A stretch of DNA of 64,000 nucleotides, from NCBI GenBank assembly GCA_937923325.1, contig CAKZUQ010000027.1, forward strand, positions 1 to 64,000, read 5' to 3'. The DNA is from an uncultured Bacteriovoracaceae bacterium. GTDB taxonomy: Bacteria; Bdellovibrionota; Bacteriovoracia; Bacteriovoracales; Bacteriovoracaceae. The notes under the pieces were generated by a model. It was not told the DNA's origin and searched no databases. It saw only the letters and a program-made list of their open reading frames with translations. Made by a program: the position numbers and the translations under genes. This document shows positions 52,777 to 61,270 of this stretch, in pieces (the stretch's first letter is position 1; each line of letters opens with the position of its first letter).

Positions 52777-54343
52777 TATAAGTTGGAGCACCTTTGATAT
52801 TTTCATCATAGAAACTACCAAAATTCTTCATTTGCTCGTGGTATGATTTAGCTAGCTCTTGCGCTTTTGGTGTGTAGGCAGATTGATCTTTCCAAGTCTT
52901 TTGAGGCTGAAGCATGTTTGCCTCAACACCGTCAATTCCTACTGGGATATTCAATCCAAAGATTGGATCAGCTTCTGTAGCAGTATCATTTAAATTATTT
53001 GCTTGCACTTGTCTGATAATTTGACGAGTCACTTTGATTGGAAATCTATGACCTTCTCCATATGCTCCACCAGTCCAACCAGTGTTAACTAGCCAAACAT
53101 TAATATTATGTTTATCTAGGTATTCACCAAGAAGTTTCGCGTATACGCTTGGATGACGTAACATGAAAGGAGCGCCAAAGCATGGTGAAAAAGTCGCTTG
53201 TGGCTCAGTTACACCAATTTCAGTACCTGCTAGTTTAGCAGTATAGCCAAGAACAAAATAGAACATTGCTTGCTCTTTAGTTAATTTACTTACAGGTGGA
53301 ACAACTCCAAATGCATCTGCTGTTAAAAAGAAAATATGTTTAGGAACATCACCTTTACTTGAAGGTTCTAAATCATCTACAAAGTCTAGTGGGTAAGCAC
53401 TTCTTCCATTTTCTGTTAAAGATTTATCATTAAAATCGATTGTTCCAGTATTTTCGTCCATGATTACGTTTTCAACCATAGCTCCAAATCTATTTGTTGC
53501 TGCATAGATTTCAGGTTCATCTTCTTGAGATAGTTTATATGTTTTTGCATAACAGCCACCTTCAAAGTTAAATACACCCTCGTCACTTAGACCGTGTTCA
53601 TCATCTCCGATAATTAAACAACCAACGTCTGTTGATAGAGTTGTTTTTCCTGTTCCTGATAGACCAAAAAATACAGAAGTCTCCTTGTTCATCATTTTAG
53701 AAGCACCAGCATGCATTGGAAGAACCCCAACTTCTGGAAGTCTGTAGTTCATCGCTGCAAACATTGATTTTTTTATTTCACCAGCATAACGAGTTCCAGT
53801 AATGATAGTTGTATTTGTATCAAAGCAAGTTACTACAACAGTTCCTGTTCTAGTGCCAAACTCTTTTTCATCTAAAATTAGCTCTGGAGCGTGAAGGATA
53901 GTAAAGTCAGCATCATTAAAGTCTCTCAGTTGATCTCTAAATAAGTGATTTGTGAAAAGACAGTATTGAGGATTAGGAGTAATTAGTCTAGCCCCAATAT
54001 TATGGGTCTCATGAGCACCAACACTTCTTTCATTGATGTACAGAGTTTCAAATTTATTTAAATAGTTTACAACAGTCGTTTTTATTTTTGCAAAAACTTC
54101 AGGACTCATAGGAGTTAAATTGTTTTCCCACCAAACAGTGTTTTCTGTAGAAGCGGACTTTACAACATATCTATCTTTGGCAGAACGACCAGTGTGTTTT
54201 CCAGTTTCAACTAGGCAAGCTCCATCTTTTGTTAATTTTCCATGGCCAGTTCTTACCGTTTCTTGAACATAAAAACTCGTGGGCATATTTGAGTATGTTT
54301 TAATATCTTTATTAAAACCTAAATCAGTAAAAAACTTTTCCAT
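52769..54343 (-). CDS. pckA: Phosphoenolpyruvate carboxykinase (ATP)
   Basis: 524 residues. P-loop GLSGTGKTTLS (about residues 228-238), the metal site IIGDDEHGL, the PCK signature LMPMHAGASKMMNKE-like VLPMHAGASKMM, and LVNTGWTGGAYGEGHRFP near the C-terminus. It converts oxaloacetate and ATP to phosphoenolpyruvate, CO2 and ADP, the entry to gluconeogenesis, which fits growth on amino acids and peptides. Length is normal and all motifs are present. It is co-transcribed with the broken DASS transporter (8-base overlap). Confidence 0.97.
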   Translation of the reverse strand: MEKFFTDLGFNKDIKTYSNMPTSFYVQETVRTGHGKLTKDGACLVETGKHTGRSAKDRYVVKSASTENTVWWENNLTPMSPEVFAKIKTTVVNYLNKFETLYINERSVGAHETHNIGARLITPNPQYCLFTNHLFRDQLRDFNDADFTILHAPELILDEKEFGTRTGTVVVTCFDTNTTIITGTRYAGEIKKSMFAAMNYRLPEVGVLPMHAGASKMMNKETSVFFGLSGTGKTTLSTDVGCLIIGDDEHGLSDEGVFNFEGGCYAKTYKLSQEDEPEIYAATNRFGAMVENVIMDENTGTIDFNDKSLTENGRSAYPLDFVDDLEPSSKGDVPKHIFFLTADAFGVVPPVSKLTKEQAMFYFVLGYTAKLAGTEIGVTEPQATFSPCFGAPFMLRHPSVYAKLLGEYLDKHNINVWLVNTGWTGGAYGEGHRFPIKVTRQIIRQVQANNLNDTATEADPIFGLNIPVGIDGVEANMLQPQKTWKDQSAYTPKAQELAKSYHEQMKNFGSFYDENIKGAPTYNG

Positions 54344-54525
54344 ATCTTAATCTCCTATTATCTTTGTATGACTAATTTTTACCTCGATTCACAATATAAG
54401 TAAATCTATAACAATCTGTGTCGCGATGTTTATTGAGCTATATTTGGAATTTCTCAGCTCTAGTTTGGAGAATTATCTCAGAATCCATTTTGTGCGCTAA
54501 GTTAGCTTTAAGAGCCTCTTTTAAG

Positions 54526-54554
54526 TTGGGCAATTCTATTTGTCCCTATATAAT
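54526..54554 (+). promoter_or_regulatory. Candidate promoter of the SDR gene
   Basis: TTGGGC (54526-54531), 17 bases, then TATAAT (54549-54554); a second TATAAT overlaps at 54554-54559. It lies in the divergent gap between pckA and the SDR gene, about 52 bases before the ATG at 54606. Confidence 0.5.
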
Positions 54555-54605
54555 ATAATTACTTTAACTGACTATCACAACTCAGCATGCCTTTAGGAGG
54601 TAGAT

Positions 54606-55313
54606 ATGAAAGTAGCATTCGTCACAGGAGCAAATAGGGGTCTTGGCTTTGAAACAACAAGACAATTAGCTAAGAAAGGCTACAAAGTATATATGGGTTG
54701 TAGAGATGAACAAAAAGGAGAGGTTTCAGCTCAAATTCTTTTAGATGAAGGGTTAAATGTTGAATTATTACACTTTGATGTAACCAAAACCAAAGAAATT
54801 AGAGCAGCAGTGGATATTATGAAATCTAAAAATGAAATCCCTGATGTGATTGTTAATAATGCCGGTGTTTTTCTAGAAATGCTCTCTGAAGGAAAGAACG
54901 ACTCTATTCTTTCTGTTGACCCTGTTATTATTTTGAAAACAATAGAAACCAATACAATGGGCCCTTTAAAGTTAATTCAAGCCTTAATTCCTTTTATGAA
55001 AGAAAAAAAGGATGCAAGAATTATTAATATCTCAAGTGGTATGGGCCAACTTGCTGAGATGGGGCCAAGAGCTCCAGGTTATCGTATTTCAAAAACAGCT
55101 CTAAACGCTTTAACAAAAATTTTAGATGCGGAACTTGAACATTCCAATGTCTATGTTAATTCTGTATGCCCAGGTTGGGTAAAAACACAGATGGGTGGAG
55201 AGAGTGCTCCTATTTCAGTTGAAGATGGAGTAAAAACAACTATTTGGTTAGCAACAACAGAGTCTCCGCCAAGAGGGAAGTTTTTTAGAGATAAGAAAGA
55301 AATCTCTTGGTAA
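54606..55313 (+). CDS. Short-chain dehydrogenase/reductase
   Basis: 235 residues. The nucleotide-binding TGANRGLG (about 6-13), NNAG (about 81-84), catalytic Ser in ISSGMG and YRISK (Tyr and Lys) are present. Closest in layout to carbonyl-reductase-like SDRs. The Arg after the first strand (GCRDEQKG) favours NADP(H). AGGAGGT precedes the ATG, a very strong site. Substrate unknown. It is followed 60 bases later by a peptidase-like gene with its own ATG and probably separate function. Confidence 0.92.
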   Translation: MKVAFVTGANRGLGFETTRQLAKKGYKVYMGCRDEQKGEVSAQILLDEGLNVELLHFDVTKTKEIRAAVDIMKSKNEIPDVIVNNAGVFLEMLSEGKNDSILSVDPVIILKTIETNTMGPLKLIQALIPFMKEKKDARIINISSGMGQLAEMGPRAPGYRISKTALNALTKILDAELEHSNVYVNSVCPGWVKTQMGGESAPISVEDGVKTTIWLATTESPPRGKFFRDKKEISW

Positions 55314-55373
55314 AAGCATGAAAAAATTTCAAATATAAGAAATAAAAATCTTATTTCTGGTACTAGTACCCGT

Positions 55374-56009
55374 ATGAAAGCAATATTATTATTTACTCTT
55401 TTAGTTACTCAAAACCTCTTTGCTAAGACAATTGTTATCTCTGGTTTTGATGCTTTTGATGGAAACAAGGGTAATAATTCCCAGGTCATCGGTAAGGCTT
55501 TAGAGAAAAGGTTTAATAATAAGCAGATTAATGTGAAGTATTGTCAACTTCGTACGGTATATTTTAAATCAAGTGAACAACTTAAAGACTGCATAAATAG
55601 TTTAGATGAACAACCAGATTATATTATAGCTCTTGGTGAAGCCCATTGTAATGGCCTACATTTTGAAACTAAAGCTAAAAACTGGATGAAAGATATTTCT
55701 CAAGATAATGATGGCGTTCACTTTGAAGGTGAGCCAATTAGGCCAGATCAAAAAGAATCTGTTAAAATGTCTTTAGAGCTTAGGCCACTTTATAAAATGT
55801 TATCTAGAAGTGACAGAAGGTTTGTAAAAATATCTAAAGATCAAGGAACTTTTGTGTGTAATAATTTATCCTATATCATGGAAAGTGACTTAGAAGATAT
55901 CAAATACACTTTTATTCACGTCCCTAGGAATAATTGTAAAAAGAGTGATAAACTTGTTTCAAGAAGTATTGATGTTCTAACAAAAACAATTGAAAACCTA
56001 TTTAAGTAA
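55374..56009 (+). CDS. Exported pyroglutamyl-peptidase-like protein (C15 family)
   Basis: 211 residues. Residues 1-17 are a signal peptide (ending LFA), unlike normal C15 enzymes, which are cytoplasmic. The catalytic triad is present: Glu98 (LHFETKAKNW), Cys162 (GTFVCNN), His182 (TFIHVP), and SGFDAFDGNKGNNS matches the N-terminal loop. It would work on N-terminal pyroglutamate in the periplasm or outside. It is a divergent paralog of the enzyme at 45430. The stop overlaps the convergent ATP-grasp gene by 12 bases. Confidence 0.82.
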   Translation: MKAILLFTLLVTQNLFAKTIVISGFDAFDGNKGNNSQVIGKALEKRFNNKQINVKYCQLRTVYFKSSEQLKDCINSLDEQPDYIIALGEAHCNGLHFETKAKNWMKDISQDNDGVHFEGEPIRPDQKESVKMSLELRPLYKMLSRSDRRFVKISKDQGTFVCNNLSYIMESDLEDIKYTFIHVPRNNCKKSDKLVSRSIDVLTKTIENLFK

Positions 56010-56987
56010 CTTTTCAATAAGCTCGCAGTAGCTAATTCCTATGTACTGTGCAGATCTAGCAAACTCATCATCCAAAGCAATATTGGGGTTAGGATTTGCC
56101 TCTAGAATATATATCTTACCTTCATTTGAAATTCGCATATCAATTCTTGCATAGCCAGAAAGGTTCAAGATCTTATAAACCTTCTTACAAGTTTTAATAA
56201 TTTTTTGTTGAAGGTGGTCTTCTAATTGTGCAGCTTTTGTAATGATGCCCTTTCTTTGTCGATACTTCTCATTCCACTTAGCCCTTTGGGAATAAATTTC
56301 TTTTTCTGGCTCTTGTGCATTTTCAAAGCTCAACTCCCAAACTGGTAAACACTTGAGCTGTTTTTGACCAATAATTCCAACAAACATTTCTCTACCTTCA
56401 ATGAACTCTTCGATGATAGCATCCTGTTCTAGGTTTTCATGAATAAATTTAATTCTCTCTGTTAATTTCTCTTCATTGTGGACAATAGAGGCCTGAGAAA
56501 TGCCCAAACTTGCTTCCTCGTAAAGACACTTTACAATAAGAGGATATGACATGTTTTTTGGTAGTTTTCTTTTTTTATTTCTTGGTATCGCTAAAAAATT
56601 AGCGGTACCAATATGATGATGTTTTAAAATCTTTTTGCTTAGGGCTTTATCTTTTGCGATAGCAAGACCTTTTGAATTACAACCTGAGTAGCTAACTCCA
56701 AGGAGCTCCAATAATGCGACAAGATTATATTCCATTTTTGAATCATTATTAAATTGCTCTAACAAATTAAAAACAAGATCAGGCTTTTTATCAGTAATGG
56801 CCGATATTAATGGAGATAAGGTATCATGAAGTCCAATAATACGAACATTATGATTATTTTTTTTTAATTGAGTGACAACATCGTATTCTGTAAGCCAAGA
56901 AGTTTTAAACCTGTCTAGTTCATTTGGATGAATAGACTCATCTGGCACCAAGTCCGTGTGCACTAATACTATTATGTCTTTACTCAC
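55998..56987 (-). CDS. D-alanine--D-alanine-ligase-like ATP-grasp enzyme
   Basis: 329 residues with the three-domain Ddl layout: N-terminal KPDLVFNLLEQFNNDSKMEY and GVSYSGCNSKGLAIAKDKALSK, nucleotide-binding YPLIVKCLYEEASLGI, and the metal-binding C-terminal IYILEANPNPNI, where Glu and Asn hold Mg2+. True Ddl has GxxG/LNTxPG; here the variant NPNPN suggests a different dipeptide or amide product. The GTG start overlaps the TGA of the upstream metallopeptidase (4 bases), so the two are co-translated. It is not accompanied by other peptidoglycan genes. Confidence 0.82.
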   Translation of the reverse strand: MSKDIIVLVHTDLVPDESIHPNELDRFKTSWLTEYDVVTQLKKNNHNVRIIGLHDTLSPLISAITDKKPDLVFNLLEQFNNDSKMEYNLVALLELLGVSYSGCNSKGLAIAKDKALSKKILKHHHIGTANFLAIPRNKKRKLPKNMSYPLIVKCLYEEASLGISQASIVHNEEKLTERIKFIHENLEQDAIIEEFIEGREMFVGIIGQKQLKCLPVWELSFENAQEPEKEIYSQRAKWNEKYRQRKGIITKAAQLEDHLQQKIIKTCKKVYKILNLSGYARIDMRISNEGKIYILEANPNPNIALDDEFARSAQYIGISYCELIEKLLK

Positions 56988-57949
56988 ATTATTACCTTAT
57001 GCCTTCCTTCTTTAATATAAGCATCTGTTAATTCTAATAAGCTTTGATGAATATTTTGTCTCTTAGAATAGTTTAAGGTAATTTTTTTACTTTTGCACAT
57101 TTTTGAAATATCGCGAGTTATTTTTTCAGAAATAAACTTGTTACTGTAATATGTATTTATTATCTTTTTAGATTCTTTTTTATTTTTATTCACAAAAGAA
57201 ATTAATTTTATATCAACTTTTTCAATTACAGATTTTTTATTAAGCTTTAGTGTTTTTCTTTTTTCTCTTAAATATTGATGGATAGTTCGAGTATCTTTTG
57301 AGAAGCATTCTATATTGGTATACTTTCTATTTAGTTGATTCTTACCTCTTAATGATATCATTTGCTCCTGAACGAAATTCAACTTGTTTATAGCTTTCCA
57401 GTTTTTGTATTTTGTTTCCCAATTGGATTTAGGGTCTAGCCAGACAGCAAAAGTTTCAGCCCAGTCTTCATCTGGGTGTGCTTGAGCGTAGTATTCTCCA
57501 AGGTTTCTTACGTATTCCTTACTATTTGAAATAGGTAGGTAAGAAGTAGGGTATGGAGTACTTGTTAAGCCAAAGAGCTTTTGTCGCGATTTACTCTTTC
57601 TCAGGTGATATGCATTATCAATTGCATGTCCTGTTTCATGCCTTAAGAACTTCATCAAAGAAGATTTATCAGCTCCTTCTGCGTGACCTATGTATTTTTT
57701 TTCAAGCTCAATTAACCTAGGGTGTAATAAGTAAAAAGGAAGTGCAAAACCAGCAATTCCATCAGGTGAGAACCAATCTGATGATACCCAAATATGGGGG
57801 AGAAAATTTATTCCTGCGCTATTTAATTCAAAATATAAATCATTAATACTTCTCATTAAAGAAGTTTGTCTTAAAGAAATTTTTAAGTCACATATTCGCA
57901 AACTCAATAATTCTTTTTCAGAAATAGTCGCTAATTTATCTCTATCCAT
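56984..57949 (-). CDS. Putative zinc metallopeptidase (Peptidase_Mx type)
   Basis: 321 residues, no signal peptide. The zinc motif HETGH is in FLRHETGHAIDNAY (about residues 104-117), and the third ligand region is DEDWAETFAVWLDP (about 160-173), the pattern of the Peptidase_Mx family. The N-terminal 90 residues with WVSSDWFSPDGIAGFALPFYL and the Lys-rich C-terminal third (about 220-321) have no recognisable domain. Translationally coupled to an ATP-grasp ligase. Cytoplasmic and probably acting on a peptide or modified peptide; the substrate is unknown. Confidence 0.75.
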   Translation of the reverse strand: MDRDKLATISEKELLSLRICDLKISLRQTSLMRSINDLYFELNSAGINFLPHIWVSSDWFSPDGIAGFALPFYLLHPRLIELEKKYIGHAEGADKSSLMKFLRHETGHAIDNAYHLRKSKSRQKLFGLTSTPYPTSYLPISNSKEYVRNLGEYYAQAHPDEDWAETFAVWLDPKSNWETKYKNWKAINKLNFVQEQMISLRGKNQLNRKYTNIECFSKDTRTIHQYLREKRKTLKLNKKSVIEKVDIKLISFVNKNKKESKKIINTYYSNKFISEKITRDISKMCKSKKITLNYSKRQNIHQSLLELTDAYIKEGRHKVIM

Positions 57950-58225
57950 ATCGTTTGAATTTTATCAGTCTTTTAAAGATTCTCAATAAATATCAATATG
58001 TTAAGTAAATTATTCATAAAACACTATCTGAGTGATTTCAGTGGGTTATAAATTTAAAAGAGTTAATAACTGTATTAGATTACAAATATGATTAAGTTGA
58101 TTTTACATAAATACATTTAAGAAAATAATAAATATCTAGTGTATTATTCCGATAAATACTTGAAATAAATGAAGGTGACTACTTTTCACTAAGAAAGTGG
58201 TTATACGTCAATAGAGATAAATATA

Positions 58226-60250
58226 ATGTCTAAACTCAGTACTTCAGATATTGAAGCAAGAATATTAATTGTAGATGATGAGAAAAGTAATCGATTTATC
58301 CTAGAGAAAGCAATGGCCAAACTTGAGTGTAAGGTTGATAGTTGTAGTAATGGAGATAAAGCCATTGAATTCTGTGATAAAAATCAATACGCATTGATAC
58401 TACTTGACATGAATATGCCAGGCTTAAATGGGCATGACACCTTAAAACTTATTAAACAGACAAAGAAGAATAAAGCAACTCCTGTGTTTATGGTTACTGC
58501 TGTTGATACGAACTCAGATCTTTTATCAAAATCATACCAGTTAGGAGCTGTCGATTATATAATAAAGCCTGTTAATATTGAAGTTCTGCGTAGAAAAGCA
58601 ATGTACTTCATTGAGATGTTTAATAATAAATTTCTCTTAGAAAAAGAAAAAGAAGTTAGTGAGCGTTTACTGAAGTCAAAAATGAATTTGATGGCCAGTA
58701 TTACACATGAGTTAAGATCACCATTATTTGCAATGATTGGAATGACTGATGTTCTAGAGTCAATGGGGCTAAATTCTGAACAGGAAGAAATATTACATAA
58801 AGTTCAATCAAATTCAGAATATTTACTTTCTGTTGTGAATTCTTTTTTAGATTTCTCTAAATTCGAGGAAGGGAAAACTGAGACAAAAAATATTGACTTT
58901 GAGCTGATACCACTGCTTACAGAGTTAATTGATATTCTTTCATATCAAAATCAAAATCGAGATGAAGTTATTTTAAAAGTCGAAGTTGATGAAACAATAC
59001 CTAAAATTATAAAAATGGATAAAGTAAAGCTTCGACATATTTTAATCAACTTAGTTTCAAATTCACTAAAGTTTACAGTAAAAGGTGAGATTAAAATTGT
59101 TGTTACAAACTTCGAAGAAAAGCTAAAGTTTGAAGTCATAGATACAGGAGTTGGGATCAGTGAAGAAAATCAAAAAATATTATTTGGTCGATATGTTCAA
59201 ATTGAAAATAATCAGAAAAGAGTTCACAGTGGTTCTGGGTTAGGACTTGCTATTTCTAGCTCAATGGTTGATGCAATGGGTGGAGAGATTAGCTTAACCT
59301 CTAAAAAAGGTGTTGGGAGTAACTTCTTTTTCGTTATTCCCTTTATAAAAAGTGACATAAAGTCCATCTTGGATAAAAAACCTAGAACCTTGTCCAGTAA
59401 ACAGTCTTATTTGAAGTTAAGATTGAAGAAGAAACTAAAAGTACTTATTGTTGATGATGTTGTAGATAATATATTCATTATCAAATCCTATATTAATCAC
59501 TTAAATTTAGAAATAATAGATACAACCAATCCTAACGAGGGACTAGAACATCTTAAAAAAGGTCATTTTGACTTATGTTTTATGGACATTAATATGCCCA
59601 ATTTAAGTGGAATAGAGGTTTGTGAAAAGTATCATAAATATTGTTATGAAAAAGATATTAAAAGAACTCCACTTTTAGCTCTTACTGCACATCTGATTGA
59701 TGATGAACTTGATACTCATTATAAATCAAAAGGTTTTCACTCTTCTCTATCAAAACCTATTAGGCGTAAAGAGTTAGTAGAAGCTATTTTAGAAGTTGGA
59801 GATGTCATTGAAGTTGAAAGCTTAGACTCTTTAAAAAAGAATAGTATTAACGAAAAAGTTGTTCAAGAAGAAGACTCTGAACAGATGCTTAGTATTTTTG
59901 ATGATCTAGATAAAAACTTAAAATCATATCTTCCAAAATATCTTTCTAATAAAGATACAGAGATGCAAGACCTTGTAAAAGCAAATAAATTAAAAGATAT
60001 TAATCTCGTTAAGTCTATTGTACACAAGGTCCTAGGAACTGCTCTTAGTTTTGGAATAGTGAAAGTTAATAATGAGTTATTGAAAGTTCAGGAATATATC
60101 CATTCAGATCGTTATGAAAGTGACTATGAAGAAATAACCGCACTTATAGATAGTAGTCATAGCTATATTAAATCACTTAGTTCTAAAATAAAGGGAGAGG
60201 CTGAAAAAGTTAAAAAAAGTGATTTGTCTCATAAAAAAGAGTTGATTTAG
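58226..60250 (+). CDS. Hybrid histidine kinase REC-HisKA-HATPase-REC-Hpt
   Basis: 674 residues, cytoplasmic. Receiver 1 (residues 11-125) with DD, Asp61 (LLDMNM) and Lys114. HisKA with phospho-His161 (SITHELRSPL). HATPase with N box ILINLVSNSLKF, G1 DTGVGIS, G2 GSGLGLAIS. Receiver 2 (about 408-530) with DD, Asp near residue 454 (FMDINMP) and SKP Lys. C-terminal Hpt with His near residue 600 (VHKVLGTA). Every phosphorelay site is present in one chain, so it can run the relay to an external receiver, perhaps the lone one at 63232. A receiver at the N-terminus makes it responsive to another kinase. Confidence 0.92.
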   Translation: MSKLSTSDIEARILIVDDEKSNRFILEKAMAKLECKVDSCSNGDKAIEFCDKNQYALILLDMNMPGLNGHDTLKLIKQTKKNKATPVFMVTAVDTNSDLLSKSYQLGAVDYIIKPVNIEVLRRKAMYFIEMFNNKFLLEKEKEVSERLLKSKMNLMASITHELRSPLFAMIGMTDVLESMGLNSEQEEILHKVQSNSEYLLSVVNSFLDFSKFEEGKTETKNIDFELIPLLTELIDILSYQNQNRDEVILKVEVDETIPKIIKMDKVKLRHILINLVSNSLKFTVKGEIKIVVTNFEEKLKFEVIDTGVGISEENQKILFGRYVQIENNQKRVHSGSGLGLAISSSMVDAMGGEISLTSKKGVGSNFFFVIPFIKSDIKSILDKKPRTLSSKQSYLKLRLKKKLKVLIVDDVVDNIFIIKSYINHLNLEIIDTTNPNEGLEHLKKGHFDLCFMDINMPNLSGIEVCEKYHKYCYEKDIKRTPLLALTAHLIDDELDTHYKSKGFHSSLSKPIRRKELVEAILEVGDVIEVESLDSLKKNSINEKVVQEEDSEQMLSIFDDLDKNLKSYLPKYLSNKDTEMQDLVKANKLKDINLVKSIVHKVLGTALSFGIVKVNNELLKVQEYIHSDRYESDYEEITALIDSSHSYIKSLSSKIKGEAEKVKKSDLSHKKELI

Positions 60251-60291
60251 TGATATACTATGAAGAGTAAAATACTAAAAGGGGACTACTT

Positions 60292-61200
60292 ATGTCAAAA
60301 ATTCTTATCGCTAATGGTCTAGACAAAGCGAGCTTACTCCCGCTTAAGGTTGGAACATCAATAGCTAAAACTTTAAATAAAGAATCATTTATCATTCATG
60401 CTGATAAGTTAGCTGACTATGAGACCCTAGATTCAGTATTTGCTCATTTAAACTTAGATGTTCATAAAAGTTATATTCAATCAATTCTTGAAGCAAATAA
60501 TACAGCCTTGGAAAAACAGCTTTTAACTCTTGGTCTTGAAGATGAAGCCTTATCATTTGAGTCAAAATCTGGGACAGCATCTGAAGTAATATTAGCTGAG
60601 TCTAACTCAGAAGATGTAGACCTAATCGTAATCGGACATAATGATGACAGTGGATTTACGGAGTTCTTTCTAGGTTCAGTAACTGAGAGTATTACTCATA
60701 AATCTACAAAGCCTGTTTTAGTTGTTAAAAATGAAAATTGTGCAAAACCCAAAAAAATCGCAGTGGCCTATAATTTTTCTTATCACTGTGACAAGGCCCT
60801 TGAGATTGCAATAGCACTGGCAAAGGCAAATGATTCGCAGCTAGAGCTTGTCAACGTCCTTCCTTGTTTTTATCAAGGTTATCACGTGGCTCACACCCTT
60901 AATAATACTTTTAATGAGGCGTTGGAAGAAATGATAAAAGAAAGCCATATTAAAATTGAAGAAAAACTAAAGTCTAAAGAACTTGAGATTAAAAAACTTG
61001 GAGTTAATACTAGCTCGATCGTTCTTTTGGATAAGGAAGGGAGTATATCGGAGAAACTAATTGATTATATTAATCAGGGAGCTTTTGACTTGGTTGCTAT
61101 GGGAACACATGCAAGAGGAAAAATTTCAGAGCTTTTCTTAGGAAGTGTTGCTAATAAAGTGATAAAAAAAGTCAAAGCTTCAGTATTAATCTCCAAGTAG
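60292..61200 (+). CDS. Tandem universal stress protein
   Basis: 302 residues made of two Usp domains (about 1-150 and 151-302). Both have the ATP-loop pattern G-x2-G-x9-G-S: VIGHNDDSGFTEFFLGSV in the first and MGTHARGKISELFLGSV in the second; the second is canonical, the first relaxed. Tandem Usps are common in low-oxygen or stationary-phase responses. The gene lies between two kinase genes, 41 bases after the hybrid kinase. GGGGAC precedes the ATG. Confidence 0.9.
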   Translation: MSKILIANGLDKASLLPLKVGTSIAKTLNKESFIIHADKLADYETLDSVFAHLNLDVHKSYIQSILEANNTALEKQLLTLGLEDEALSFESKSGTASEVILAESNSEDVDLIVIGHNDDSGFTEFFLGSVTESITHKSTKPVLVVKNENCAKPKKIAVAYNFSYHCDKALEIAIALAKANDSQLELVNVLPCFYQGYHVAHTLNNTFNEALEEMIKESHIKIEEKLKSKELEIKKLGVNTSSIVLLDKEGSISEKLIDYINQGAFDLVAMGTHARGKISELFLGSVANKVIKKVKASVLISK

Positions 61201-61270
61201 TTTAATCTTATATTTAACTTAAGATTGAAGTTATTCATAATATTCAGCTCAACTAATCCGATAAGAGAGC

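Noticed and set aside
58170..58215. Hairpin-like ACTACTTT / AAAGTGGT before the hybrid kinase
   Set aside because: The stem needs G-U pairs and has mismatches; no T run and no clear link to a regulator.
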